NCBI RefSeq assembly: GCF_036711975.1
Contig: NC_091971.1
Span: 7,943,501-8,007,500 of the forward strand
DNA length: 64,000 nucleotides
Direction of reading: 5' to 3'
Source of the DNA: Onthophagus taurus
Taxonomy: Eukaryota; Arthropoda; Insecta; Coleoptera; Scarabaeidae
In this document: positions 35,814 through 47,059 of the stretch, in pieces
Layout of the letters: the number at the start of each line of letters is the position of its first letter
Numbering within the stretch: position 1 is the stretch's first letter
Notes under the pieces: generated by a model
Databases searched by the model: none
Told to the model about the DNA's origin: nothing
What the model saw: only the letters and a program-made list of their open reading frames with translations
Made by a program: the position numbers and the translations under genes

Positions 35814-37655
35814 ATGTATACTACATTGGTAGGATTATTTACGTTATTGTTGATTTTCTTTTTATACTTAAAAAAAAGAAATGAATACTGGAAAAATAGG
35901 AAAGTGCCATATAGGAAGGCCAATTTATTAGTTGGGAATATGTGGGAATCTTTATTGGCTCGAAAAAATGTTTGTGAGGTTTACGATGATTTATACAAGT
36001 AAGAATAAGATTTAATTAGATTTAAAATTAACCCTTTACGAACTATAGAGAATTCGATAACGCCAAATATTGTGGGGTTATGAACATTGGTACGCCGACT
36101 TTAATGGTTAAAGAGCCGGAGTTACTCGAAAGAATATTAATAAAAGATTTTTCAAAGTTTCACGATAATGGAGTTGTCGTAGATGAAAAGAAAGATGCGA
36201 TTCTTTCAAAAAATCCATTCGTGGCTAAAGGAGAAACATGGAAAAATTTGCGCAATCAACTTACACCGCAATTTAGCCCGTTAAAGGTTTAAACATATCT
36301 CTTAAAAAACAAAATGATTTCTTATCCTATTTGCGTTTTAAGATCAAAAACATGTATCCGTTAATGGTCGAAGTAAAAAACCGATTACTTAACTATATTA
36401 AAGAAGAACCGAATTCTCAAAAAGGAGATGGTTTAGATGCAAAAGATCTAACTTTAAGATACACCAACGAAATAGTTGCTAGTTGCGGTTTTGGATTATA
36501 TGGAAATTGTTTCAATACTGGAAAATCTGAAATTGTTGAACTAAGTAAAGGGATATTTATAACAAACACATTTAGCATAATCACTTCAATACTAACATTT
36601 ATGTTTCCAATTATATTAAAAGTCTATATTCCCCGGTAATAAAATAAATAATCAATATGTATTTTATAACCAAATCTTTTTAGTGCTTTATCCTCAAAAG
36701 TTATGAATAAATTTAAAGAAATGATTTTGACAACTATGAAAGAGAGGAAAGAAAAGAATATAAGAAGGGGAGACTTTTTGGATGGGATAATGGAGATAAA
36801 AGAGAAAAGTAAATCGTTTGGTCGGTACAGGAATCCAAAAAAAAAAGCAATTTTTATTAACGAGATTAATTTTTAGAATACACTGAAGATCATATGACTG
36901 CTCATTCCACATCTTTCTTTATTGATGGTACATTAACAACAGCTGGTGTTTTAGAATACGTTTTATACGAATTAGCTAGAAATAAAGGTGCCCAAGATAA
37001 ACTAAGACAAGTCTTAACAGAAAGTTTGGAACAAAATAATGGTGAAATGACCCACGATGTTTTACAAGGAATTGAATATCTAAACATGATTTTAAATGGT
37101 ATTCATATAAACCAAAAAATCAGTAACAATTTTAATTTAGTTTAATTATTAAGTGACAATGTTTTAGAATCACTAAGAATGCATTCACCTGTTTTGTTTT
37201 TATTAAAAACATGTACCAAAACCACAATTTTACCACCACCAATTGATGGTTACCCCGAAGTGACAATAGAAAAAGGAACAAACATTACAATACCAGTTTA
37301 CTCAATACATAAAGACCCTAAATATTTTGAAAACCCAAATGAATTTATCCCAGAACGATTTTCAATAGAAGCTAAATCATCAATCCCTAAAATTAGTTAT
37401 TTAGCCTTTGGGGAAGGTCCTCGAATTTGTTTAGGTAATTCATTTCTACTTAAAATTACATTAATTTAATTAAATGTTTTAAAATTAGGACGACGATTTG
37501 CTATTGTTGCATTAAAAGTTGCCCTATATGGAATAATAACCAACTTTAAAATTGAAGTGTCTGAAAAAACACCAAAAAAGCTCGAATTAGACCCAATTCA
37601 ATTTATGTACACAACAAAAGGAGGTATATGGTTAAATTTCCGCCCAATCAATTAA
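35814..37655 (+). CDS. Cytochrome P450 (CYP3-clan type), third of three
   Basis: Seven exons: 35814-35998, 36049-36286, 36343-36635, 36684-36820, 36877-37098, 37168-37434, 37489-37655; 502 residues. Start MYTTLVGLFTLLLIFFLY is chosen because the frame extending upstream has no ATG. Motifs: WKNLR (WxxxR), I-helix FIDGTLTTA with Leu in place of the usual acidic residue, ESLR, FIPERF, heme loop FGEGPRICLG. Exon structure matches the second P450 exon by exon. The donor after exon 4 is GTCGGT, weaker than its paralogue's GTAAGT. AATAAA at 37689. Its 3' end faces the BTB gene on the other strand, about 200 bp between the stop codons. Confidence 0.95.
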
Positions 37656-37858
37656 AAGATTTTACGTTATTTTCGTTTTATTTGTAACAATAAAATTATA
37701 TCAACTTAGTTAACATACAAATATATACATCTATAAAACTTAAATTATTTACTTATTACATCCCTTTACATAAAGCGAATATTAAACCTTATAAACCGTC
37801 CGTTAATCACCATTTTAATCACAAATCATTTCCTAAACCATGTTCAATAATAACCTTA

Positions 37859-39144
37859 TTATTGCATACTTGAAGCCATTGTAATAATACTAGACGTTGA
37901 TGGCAATAAATCATTACAAGAAATTGGAGCTAAAGCCATTTGTTTACTATCAATTCGTTCGATATTTTGTGTGACCCTCTCTACGTTGTGCAAAGGTATC
38001 GTTTGTAATTGATGGAGAGTTCCATTCGAAGTTCTTTCTATGTGTTGAGAAGGCTGAGTTCCTAAACTACGATATTTGCAACTCGTTATAAGATGTCTAC
38101 GTAAATTTCTTGCTTGCCTTAACATTGCACCACACAAAGGGCAAGAACCTTTTCAAAAGGAAACAAAATACTTTTAAAAAATTATTTATTTATTTAAAAA
38201 TAAGTTTGTTTCGAAACAAACCTGGCTGATCGGAAGCACCTCGAATTTTAGGTGGAGTTGTACCCGATGTATTATTATTTATCGATACCGGTATATTTTG
38301 TACAAGAATAGGAGTTTGAATTGGTAAACTTGTAATAGGAGAAGTTGCTGTTGTTACATTGACTAGATTCATTTGTTGAGACCAAGAAGGAGCTGGAAAT
38401 AAGTCTTATTAAAAAAAACTTTTTTACAACACATAAAATCTTACACAAATTATCTTCATTATTAACTAAAACATTGTTTCCATCTGTTTGGACGTAAACT
38501 TTCGACCATTTCGCTGTTTGAGTTTGTAAAGAAGGACTTCTCGGTCTTTTAGCTCGTTTTTTTCTTCTCAAAACGTTCTCATCTTCCTGACTACTTTGAG
38601 TTGCTTGAGACTGAGTCAATTCTTGGGTTTTCTATAATGAAAAAAATGTTGATTTATAATTATATGTATAGTATATACATTTAAATCATTTATTAATTAC
38701 ATTTGGTGTAGTTTTTAAGCTATTTACACTTTCTGATTGAGCAGGAGATAATCCTTGTATATTTAAACAATGAGCTGCTTGTAGCAATGATGGTAATTGA
38801 CTAGAATCCACGCTGACTTCACCTCGATACACAAATTCCAAAAGTGCTTCTAAATCGGAAGCTTGAACCCCGGCTAACATCACTACTGGATGTTTACAAG
38901 ATGTGCTCTAAGAAATTTTTGTTAATTTAATTATATTTTAAACAACGGATATACTTACTTTGAGTAGATCCAAAAGAAATGGACTGGCAGCACATAAAAC
39001 AACTTTGTGTGCATGAAAAGTTCTACCACCAGCAGCCAAAGTTACATCAACCAATTCGTCTTGACAGCGAAGAAGTTGCACTGCAGAGATCAAAGATGTT
39101 CCATACTCACCCCAAGTTAAGTTATATAAAGGATTTGAGGCCAT
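37859..39144 (-). CDS. BTB/POZ protein with one C2HC zinc finger
   Basis: Five exons: 38959-39144, 38701-38907, 38445-38631, 38222-38392, 37859-38148; phases agree; 346 residues. The first two exons form a BTB domain of the insect tramtrack/lola type (LTWGEYGTSLISA, DVTLAAGGRTFHAHKVVL, FVYRGEV, AAHCLNIQGL). The middle has a basic stretch RRKKRAKRPRSP, probably a nuclear localisation signal, then a Ser/Thr/Pro-rich linker. The last exon opens with CPLCGAMLRQARNLRRH and a Cys four residues on, a single C2HC finger like those in lola-type isoforms. Predicted nuclear, dimerising, sequence-specific transcription regulator. The family is known for isoforms with different fingers; I saw no further finger exons within the window. 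Specific orthologue not assigned. Confidence 0.9.
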
Positions 39145-41552
39145 CTTCGAATGAGTTTATTACTTAAATGGGGTAATTGTTTGAACTTTCTCTGGACTAA
39201 ATATAACCTTTACTTTTACTTCTATTTGGCACTATTACATAAATCACTTTTTAACAAGACACCAATTCCAACTTTGTTTTTATAAAAGTACGATATATGG
39301 TACGATTATTAAACAATTTATTCCAATAATAATATTTAAATCAATTTAAATTTTCCTCAGATTTTTAGGTTATGGTTGGTTATGATTACGAGTTGTGAAT
39401 TACAGGATACTAATCTGGAAAATGAATTATAATTTAATTAAATTACTTTTAGATATTATTAATTTTAAAATAACAATCAACCATATTATAAATTTTTAAT
39501 ATTTTCATTTTTAATTAAAACGGTTTGTTAAAATTTTATTATTTACAGAAATCTGTAAACCAAATCCTTAAATCTTAAAAGATTAAATGTCACTAACAAT
39601 AAGTTTAAATAATTTTAATTTAAATTAATTTTATTTTATACTACTATTATATTCTTTTCATGTTTTTAATTGTTAATTATTTATTTATATGTTAATTGGG
39701 TTGCAACATAATCGCATAACTTAGAGGTTCTCCAAATTTAGTATTTATTTTTTTTTAAATTGGTACTGAAATTGACATCACTATACAAACAAATCACTTG
39801 AGGTTATGTCGTTTTTATTTTCAAGATTTATTAATATTTTCCAATGAAAATGAGTGGAAAACAAGATAACTCGACCGTAGACAAGATAGACATGAGGCAT
39901 AAACAGTTATACTTTTGTTGGAAGTGAAGGTCATTTATTTGTACTTTAAGGATGTTATTCTTTATTTATCTTTCTACATGTTTCGAGGAACTAGTCCTCA
40001 TCTTCAGGAAGAAATCGTCGAATGCATGAATATTTATATTGATTATTATTAAATATTATTTTCAATTTAGAATGACAAGTAATGAAAAAAGTTAAAATGA
40101 CATCATTGGAAACCAGCTTCCACTATATTTATGGAAGCTGGTTTCATCAGAAGACAATAGGAGTCTCATCAAGTTACAAAAACATAATTTAATGTACCTT
40201 ATGATTATAAGATTACTGAAAATGAAGGACAAGCTTTTATACCAAAATGAAAATGAAGCTGTAAAGTGTTATAACAACATTTATACCTCTTGGATTAGCT
40301 TGTATTACAAATAGTAAAATTATATGGAATAAGATCAATCAGATTTATTCAGGAATGTACTGACATCATAATGAGGGAATTCATTTAATACAGTTCAATT
40401 TGTATTGTTAATTTATCTGGTAGATTTCATAGTATTGACATGGTGTGATAATTATTGTTAGTCCAATTCATCAGCAATCTTGTTGTTGTAGTTATCACAT
40501 GCCATTGATCTTTTATTATACTTGAGATTAGTGTAAATAGGTCCGATACTTCAATTGACCTATCTTAGATTGACGACACGCGATTTTTCCTGGTGTGTTA
40601 CAGTGATTGAATTGAAAAAATGTATTAGGTTGTGTTTTTTTTTGGTTAAATCTGGCTAATTAATTGGAAGTTTTAGTTTCAGTTTTAATATAATGGAAAG
40701 AGAAACACAAATAGCATACATTAATCATTCAGATCTAAATCTTCATATTTTAAAACATGGTGTTAATTTCGAAGTAAATGTTGCTTTCGTGTACTGGCGT
40801 GTTTTGTAGAATACTTTTTGCCGCATTTTAATTATTTTAAGTACCTTCACATACTGTGACTATCATAAGGTTATCAGAGTTATCGCGAAAAGCAAGGTTG
40901 AATTACAGTGAATGAATAATAATATTGTTTTAATGAAGTTATTAAGAAGTAGATTTAAAATGCCCTTTCTAAATTAAGTAATGACTAACGTCAAGTCATC
41001 TCGTTAAGATGTACCAAACTTTCTACTACCTATTGTATTAATGTTTTATGCAAATGTAAATTATCTCCAATGAATTTCATTGCGGATTTGAATTTAAAAA
41101 GGTCAAGGATGTTATTGAAGGGTAATTCAAAACTACATGTCTAACGAAAATAAACGAAATACTAAGAAAAGGATTTTTACATCCTTATTATGTTTCGCCA
41201 CTTTACAAAATTAAAATTAAATTAAAACGTTTATAACCGAAAACGTTAAATATTTATAAATGTTTCATACACCTAATTAATTTAAAAGTAAAATAAGTTC
41301 ATGATCTAAAAAAAAACATTAATTCCGCAAATTCAAAACCGATAATGACGCGATTTTTTAAGAACGAAACTACTGCGCAAACGCCCCCACTTTTAAAAAT
41401 GCTCCATGGTTCATACCTCCGCAATGAACTAAGTGCTTGTCCGAGACTATTCAGATCGCGTTCTAAGGGAACTCCAACTGACAGTTCAGTTCGGTTCAAT
41501 GTCTTGTAGTAGTATGTAGTTTGTGGCTGCCGAAATAAAAAGGAGAGAAGAA
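39145..41552. other. Intergenic region between BTB and receptor A
   Basis: About 2.4 kb, very AT-rich, without supported genes. The BTB promoter should lie near 39.15-39.4 kb and the receptor A promoter near 41.4-41.5 kb. Contains a 14-bp-stem perfect hairpin at 40109-40145. Confidence 0.65.
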
Positions 41553-44500
41553 ATGGTGCGCCATGTGCTCGTAATCGTTGTGCTTTATTTGCGGTTTTTA
41601 AGTGCAAATTCGTTCCAGTCAGAAACATTTAAAATCTCCGATACTCACATTCAGAACATTCTAAATTGTTCAAAACGTTCCCCGAGTGATTTTAGTCGAT
41701 TTTCGTTCAAAACTTCCGGGTCTATTTATCAACTACCGGATGTTTGCGGCGAAGTAGATTTTAGTAACCTGAATTTTTTTCCAAAATGTTGTGCGCTGGG
41801 CTATAATTACGAATTGCAAAGACATCGTTGCATAAACGATTCTAATTCTACAATATTTACAAATATTTACGGTGATTTACAAGAGGATTTATTAGCGAGA
41901 AGTCATTTAGATTGTCCTGTTGTAATTGATCATATTCTCGAAGATCAACACGTTTTTAACACCACAGAAAACCGCGCAATTATTTTCAATAGAAATCTTT
42001 ATCAAATCGATAATTATTGTGTAGATTGGGACGATTCAATAAAATCGAAAATATTACGAACATGCGAAAATATTGGAGCGTGTAAAACGAAAAAATGTAT
42101 AACAAAATGTTGTAAAGAAGGAAGATCTTATGTGGGAACGCGATGTATTTGGAATCCCGAGTTTGGGATTTCAGTGGCAAACAGCAATCGTTTCGAAAAC
42201 CGTAAAGGTGAGTGATATATAAATTTATCAGTATTTACTTTTACCGAAATAACTCGATAACATTTAAACAAATAATTTTTGTGTAACATCGTTTTCAACA
42301 CAAGCTTTGAAGTTTTAAAAACGTATGTACAAACACTATTAAAAGAAATTTGAATCAAAAATCTAAAGTACTTACTTAAAACTTTTAAAGTAATCTTTGA
42401 AGCAACATCGTTTTCAAGTAAATATAATCATTAAAGTTTTAATAATTGTGTAAAAATACGGTTTTCTTAAATATTTTCTATTTTAAACATTTACACAAAC
42501 AATAACATGGAGGGCAATACATATGCATACTACGCTTTCTGTATAAATATTTAGATATGGGTTAATCTGAACCACAGTTTTCAAAATTTAGAAGAAATTA
42601 ATTCCTATATATATTTATAAGAATGAATCAAACTGATATTGATTATTTTTTTAGTTAGTTTAGACTCGAAACTATTTCTCAAATATTAATAATACGATTT
42701 GTTTCCATAGATTACTTATGAATTTAACAAGAGGATGATAAATGTGGCTTTTAGTTTAAAATAACTTGCTACAAAATTGCCAAAAATATCTAAAAATTCA
42801 GACATAGGCACACGTGTATTATGGGACATGAACACGTTCAAATTTAAAGTTTAATGACAAACACTTGTTGCAAAAGCATGCAAAGAAAAGTTAAATTATT
42901 ATACAATTCAAAAGGAATTGCGTTAACATAAATATTAAGATTTTAGCAGTCATATGTGATTTTAAAGTGAAAGTTTATATGAAACAACAGTCACTTTCGG
43001 TTAATGGATTTATTTCAACCGTTGATACAGATCTATGATTTTAGGGATTCGCCAAATTTCGTTACCGTGGCTAATGGCATTTTTGAGTTTCACACACACA
43101 CATCATCCTAAAAATAGACGAAATGGATACAGTGCCCTTGAATATATATGTAGATGTATAAACAAATTTCTATTAGGGATTTCTGGTCCTAGTCGAATAC
43201 GATATCTCAACATTATGAGTTTTTTTGATGTATTACAATCGCTCTGACTTAAATATTAAGCCTTATAAATCTTACATATTTATAATGAATAAGAAAAATA
43301 TGATTTGAAATTATAATTTTCTGGAATTGTTCTTCTTCTTCTTTTAGCGCTACAGCCCGGGGTGGACCTTGGCTTCTTCAACTGTGCTCTTCCAATTCAT
43401 CCGATCTTCAGCGATCCTCCTCCAATTTTCAATCCTCAGAACCTTGGCATCATCATCCACTCTTTCTTTCCACCTCGTGCGGGACCTGCCCCTACATCTT
43501 GTGCCTGCCATTTGTGCTCTAAAAGCTATGCTCGCAGTTCTTTCCTTTGGCATTCTGATAATATGTCCAGTCCATCTAAGTTTTTGTATTTCATCTGCTT
43601 CTATCAGTAGTCCAAATATTCTACTTTTAGTCTATTCTTGATTTATATACAGGCCTTCATCTTTGACTGTTCTTTCAATGCCAATAAAAATCTCCACAAG
43701 CCGCTCATAGCTTCTGGCTATTATCAAGACATCATCCGCATATACGTATATTTTAAATCACTTTACTTTCGAGGCCCCAATGGCAGAGTGTAGGGCAAGA
43801 TTAAATTACAACATTTCGTATCTCAAAAACAACGGATATTCTTCGCTGCAGCGATACCACGCTCTGGAGTCTTCCATTGTCATCATTGCTACCTGTGCTA
43901 GTTTTCGGGGGATTCCCATTTGTCTTAAATTACACTCAAGCCTAGTCCTCTGTATACTGTGAAAGGGTTTTTTAAAGTCCATGAAGTGTAAGTCAGTGTT
44001 ATACTCGTAGTATTTCTCCGTTACTTGATAAAGGAGGAAGATTTGGTCCATTGTACATCTTCCTTCCCTGAAGCCACACTGGTATTCACCCAGTATGTTC
44101 TCAGCACATGACTTTATCCACTCAGAGATTACATTCGACAATACTTTGCATGCAGCATTCAAGAGCATAATTCCCCTAAAATTGTCGCAGTTTGTCTTGT
44201 CCTCCTTCTTGTGTATCGGGCAGATGATTCCCGCTTTTCATTTCTTCGGCATACCTATAAGCTCCGTCCCAGCAATCTTCGTCCGGTGCCTTTCCATTTT
44301 TTATCTTCATTAGAGCTCTTGTTGTCTCATCTAAGGAGGACAGTTCTACCTTTGGTTCAGCAGTTTGTATATCCGTTTCCGAATTATCTGCTATATTTTC
44401 CACATTCAGCAATTCCGAGAGACCTTCTTTTCCGCAGTCAAGAGTGCACCATCCATATCCTTACATATATTTCTGGAATTATTACGTTTTGATAATTAAC

Positions 44501-46921
44501 TCAAGTGAATTGGTTATCTATTTATTTTTAATTACATTAGTGCATAACTTGAAACCTTTAAACCTACGCTAATCCACAATAATAGGTCTCCTGGTAATCA
44601 TTTCATTACCTTTTTATCTTAGTTCATTTCTAATTTAGCTAATTATGCAATTTAAAATGATAACAACTTATCTAAGTCACACCTTTTTAGAAAGAAAGAA
44701 AAGAAAAAAACGTTGAATAGGTTAATTAATTGAATTAGTTTAACGTTTTTTCTATGTGGTAATTCTACCTAATCTAAATGATATAATGGGTTACTTTTAC
44801 CCCCCACTTTGGTATTTTATGTTTCAATTAATTCCTTACAATAACTTCTAAAAATATATAAAGATATTTTTGGATTAATGGAAAACGTTTTGGAGTAAAT
44901 AATAGTGTGTATATAAAAATAGAAAACTATTTTACGACATATTTCTATTTTAAATAAAACGGTTTATAGTTCTGACATTTATTATCAAAAAGTCTCTATT
45001 TTTTGACCCACTCTAAACACAAAAATAAACAATAATATAAATTTAAATTTTTATTTTAGATGATTTCTACGGCATAATCCAAGCGAAAAAATGTCTTCGA
45101 ATGAAAGACGATCCAACGTTCGATTTCACAATTAAAGCAAATGGGGATTTGCACGTCATGTCTCAAGGAAACTGGCTCGATTTTCCATTGGAAGATAAGC
45201 AATATTGCTTTGAGTATTACAAGACGGAGAATAAACACACCGTTTTTCTTTGCGGCTTCGAAAACAAAGGATCCGTTGACTATAAAATGTTCATTCAAAG
45301 AATACTAAATATTATATCATGCATATCGTTAGTTTTAACGATCCTTGGATATTTATTTTTGAAGGAACTTAAAAATTTTTTGGGCAAGATCATCGTTTGG
45401 TATTGCGGATGTCTTTTATTTGCATTATCGTTATTGACTTACGTACAGTTTCATCCAAATTTAAAAAATATTTGTGCGCCATTTAGTAAGTATTTATCAA
45501 ATTTTCTTCTAATTAAATTCAAAAAGTAATTCAAGAACTAAATAATACGTAATCTATTTCCATATGAAGAGATTATTGCTTCCTGTATTACTTTAACAAT
45601 AGACTTGTTTCGGTTTAAGTGTTCAGTAGTTCCCAACTGTTCTGAACGTTTCTGCGCTTACGTCTAATGTGTAATATGTATGCGAAACTCTTGCACGAAA
45701 ACAGGTCTAATATCTATTAAAGTTGTTACTGATTAAGATTAATTACTATTTTTTTGCTGTTTTTGGCTATCAAAGTTACTCTTAAAATAATCTTAGGTGT
45801 GAATCAATAAATAGTATTACGAATTTAAATTATATTTAAATATTTACCATTGCAGCCTTTCTCATAATATTTTTCTACTTGGCTGCATTTGCGTGGATGA
45901 ACGTATTGAGTTTCGAAATATGGCAAGTCTTAGGGTAAGTTAATTTCATCATTGTATTGATAAGTTATTATTTTAATAAACAATATCGATAGATTTAGAT
46001 AATTCAATTTAATTCTAACATGTTTACAACCAAAAAGATAAAGAATTATAGGAAAAAATTAATTCGTTTTGATAAAATTTTGTTTGACTTCGGTAAATAA
46101 ACAGAGGTTATACACTTTTAGTTCAATTTATTGTAAAGTTGTTGATGTAAAGTACATATTGATACAAGCGCTTATTTTTAGATCTATGTCAACTCCATAC
46201 GGCACGCAACTCTATAACGAAAGAAGAAAATTAATTTGTTATCACATATACGCTTGGATATTGCCAATTTTATTGGTGTTATTTGGAATTATTGCTTTTC
46301 GATCTGAAGATGTGCCGACGCATTTAAAACCGATTATTGATGAAAGGTATTGCTTCATGGAAACGAATGCTCACGGTAAGTTCGATGTTAATTAAATAAA
46401 AAATGTTAAACATTTTATTTTAGCAAATAATTACGCCTATTTTATTTTCTTCGCCATACCGGCGTTAATGTATATTTTGGCCAACTCCGTTTTATTTACC
46501 AAAACGATTCGTTACATTATACAGGTGAAGAAGGACATCAGGAACGTGATCAAGCATAATTTTAGTGAGAGGCAGAGACGTTTTAGTCTAGACAAAGAAA
46601 GGTAATTCCCAAGTTAATATAAACAGAATAAAACGAATTATTTATTTCAGAGTGGCAATGGTTGTACGAATATTTATAATAATGGGGTTGTCATGGTTGT
46701 TTGAATTTATTTTATCCTATCGAACGATTTTTTCAAAAAATATAGTTGTGGAGATAATCGAATTTCTTTTCGACATATTTAATTGTTTGCAAGGTTTTTT
46801 CATTTTCTTAGTGTTTATGGCTAAAAAGAAAATATTCAACGCTGTTAAACAAAAAGTTTATCGGAGGCCATTACGGCGAAATAACACAACTGAAATTACG
46901 TTGAGCTGTAGTTCAAAATAA
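41553..46921 (+). CDS. Methuselah-like receptor A
   Basis: Six exons: 41553-42207, 45060-45485, 45856-45934, 46182-46375, 46424-46601, 46651-46921; 600 residues. Signal peptide MVRHVLVIVVLYLRFLSA; a TTG-initiated upstream extension is ignored. The ectodomain has the Methuselah Cys pattern: CC near FPKCC, CPVVIDHIL, YCVD, LRTC and KCCKEG. Seven membrane helices follow, including LNIISCISLVLTILGYLF, IIVWYCGCLLFALSLLTYV, a helix containing WMNVLSFEIW, LICYHIYAWILPILLV, YFIFFAIPALMYILA, RIFIIMGLSWLFEF and FNCLQGFFIFLVF. A class-B type insect GPCR of the family linked to stress resistance and lifespan in Drosophila; ligand unknown. Its first intron (2.85 kb) holds a non-LTR retrotransposon relic. 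Tail-to-tail with gene B, 138 bp between stop codons; AATAAA at 47045. Confidence 0.94.
43330..44480 (-). mobile_element. 5'-truncated non-LTR (RTE-like) retrotransposon relic
   Basis: Minus-strand fragments in several frames show reverse-transcriptase blocks in the right order: MKIKNGKAPDEDCWDGAYRY near 44.3 kb, LGEYQCGFREGRCTMDQIF near 44.1 kb, the catalytic YADD box at 43731-43742, and a basic C-terminal end RSRTRWKERVDDDAKVLRI up to HPGL and a stop near 43.36 kb. A short (AAG)n tract follows the 3' end, as RTE-type elements often show. Frameshifts and stops make it non-functional. It lies antisense in the first intron of receptor A. The clade assignment is inferred. Confidence 0.85.
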
Positions 46922-47059
46922 TTCTAATTTATTAAAATCAATACGTGCGATTCTAGTCACTTGAATATGACCTTGTGTATGTATCAGATTTCGGTGTAGC
47001 TTTAAACGTTTTTTGCGCAGTATTAATTTATTTTTAAATAATGTAATAAATATGAAAGT

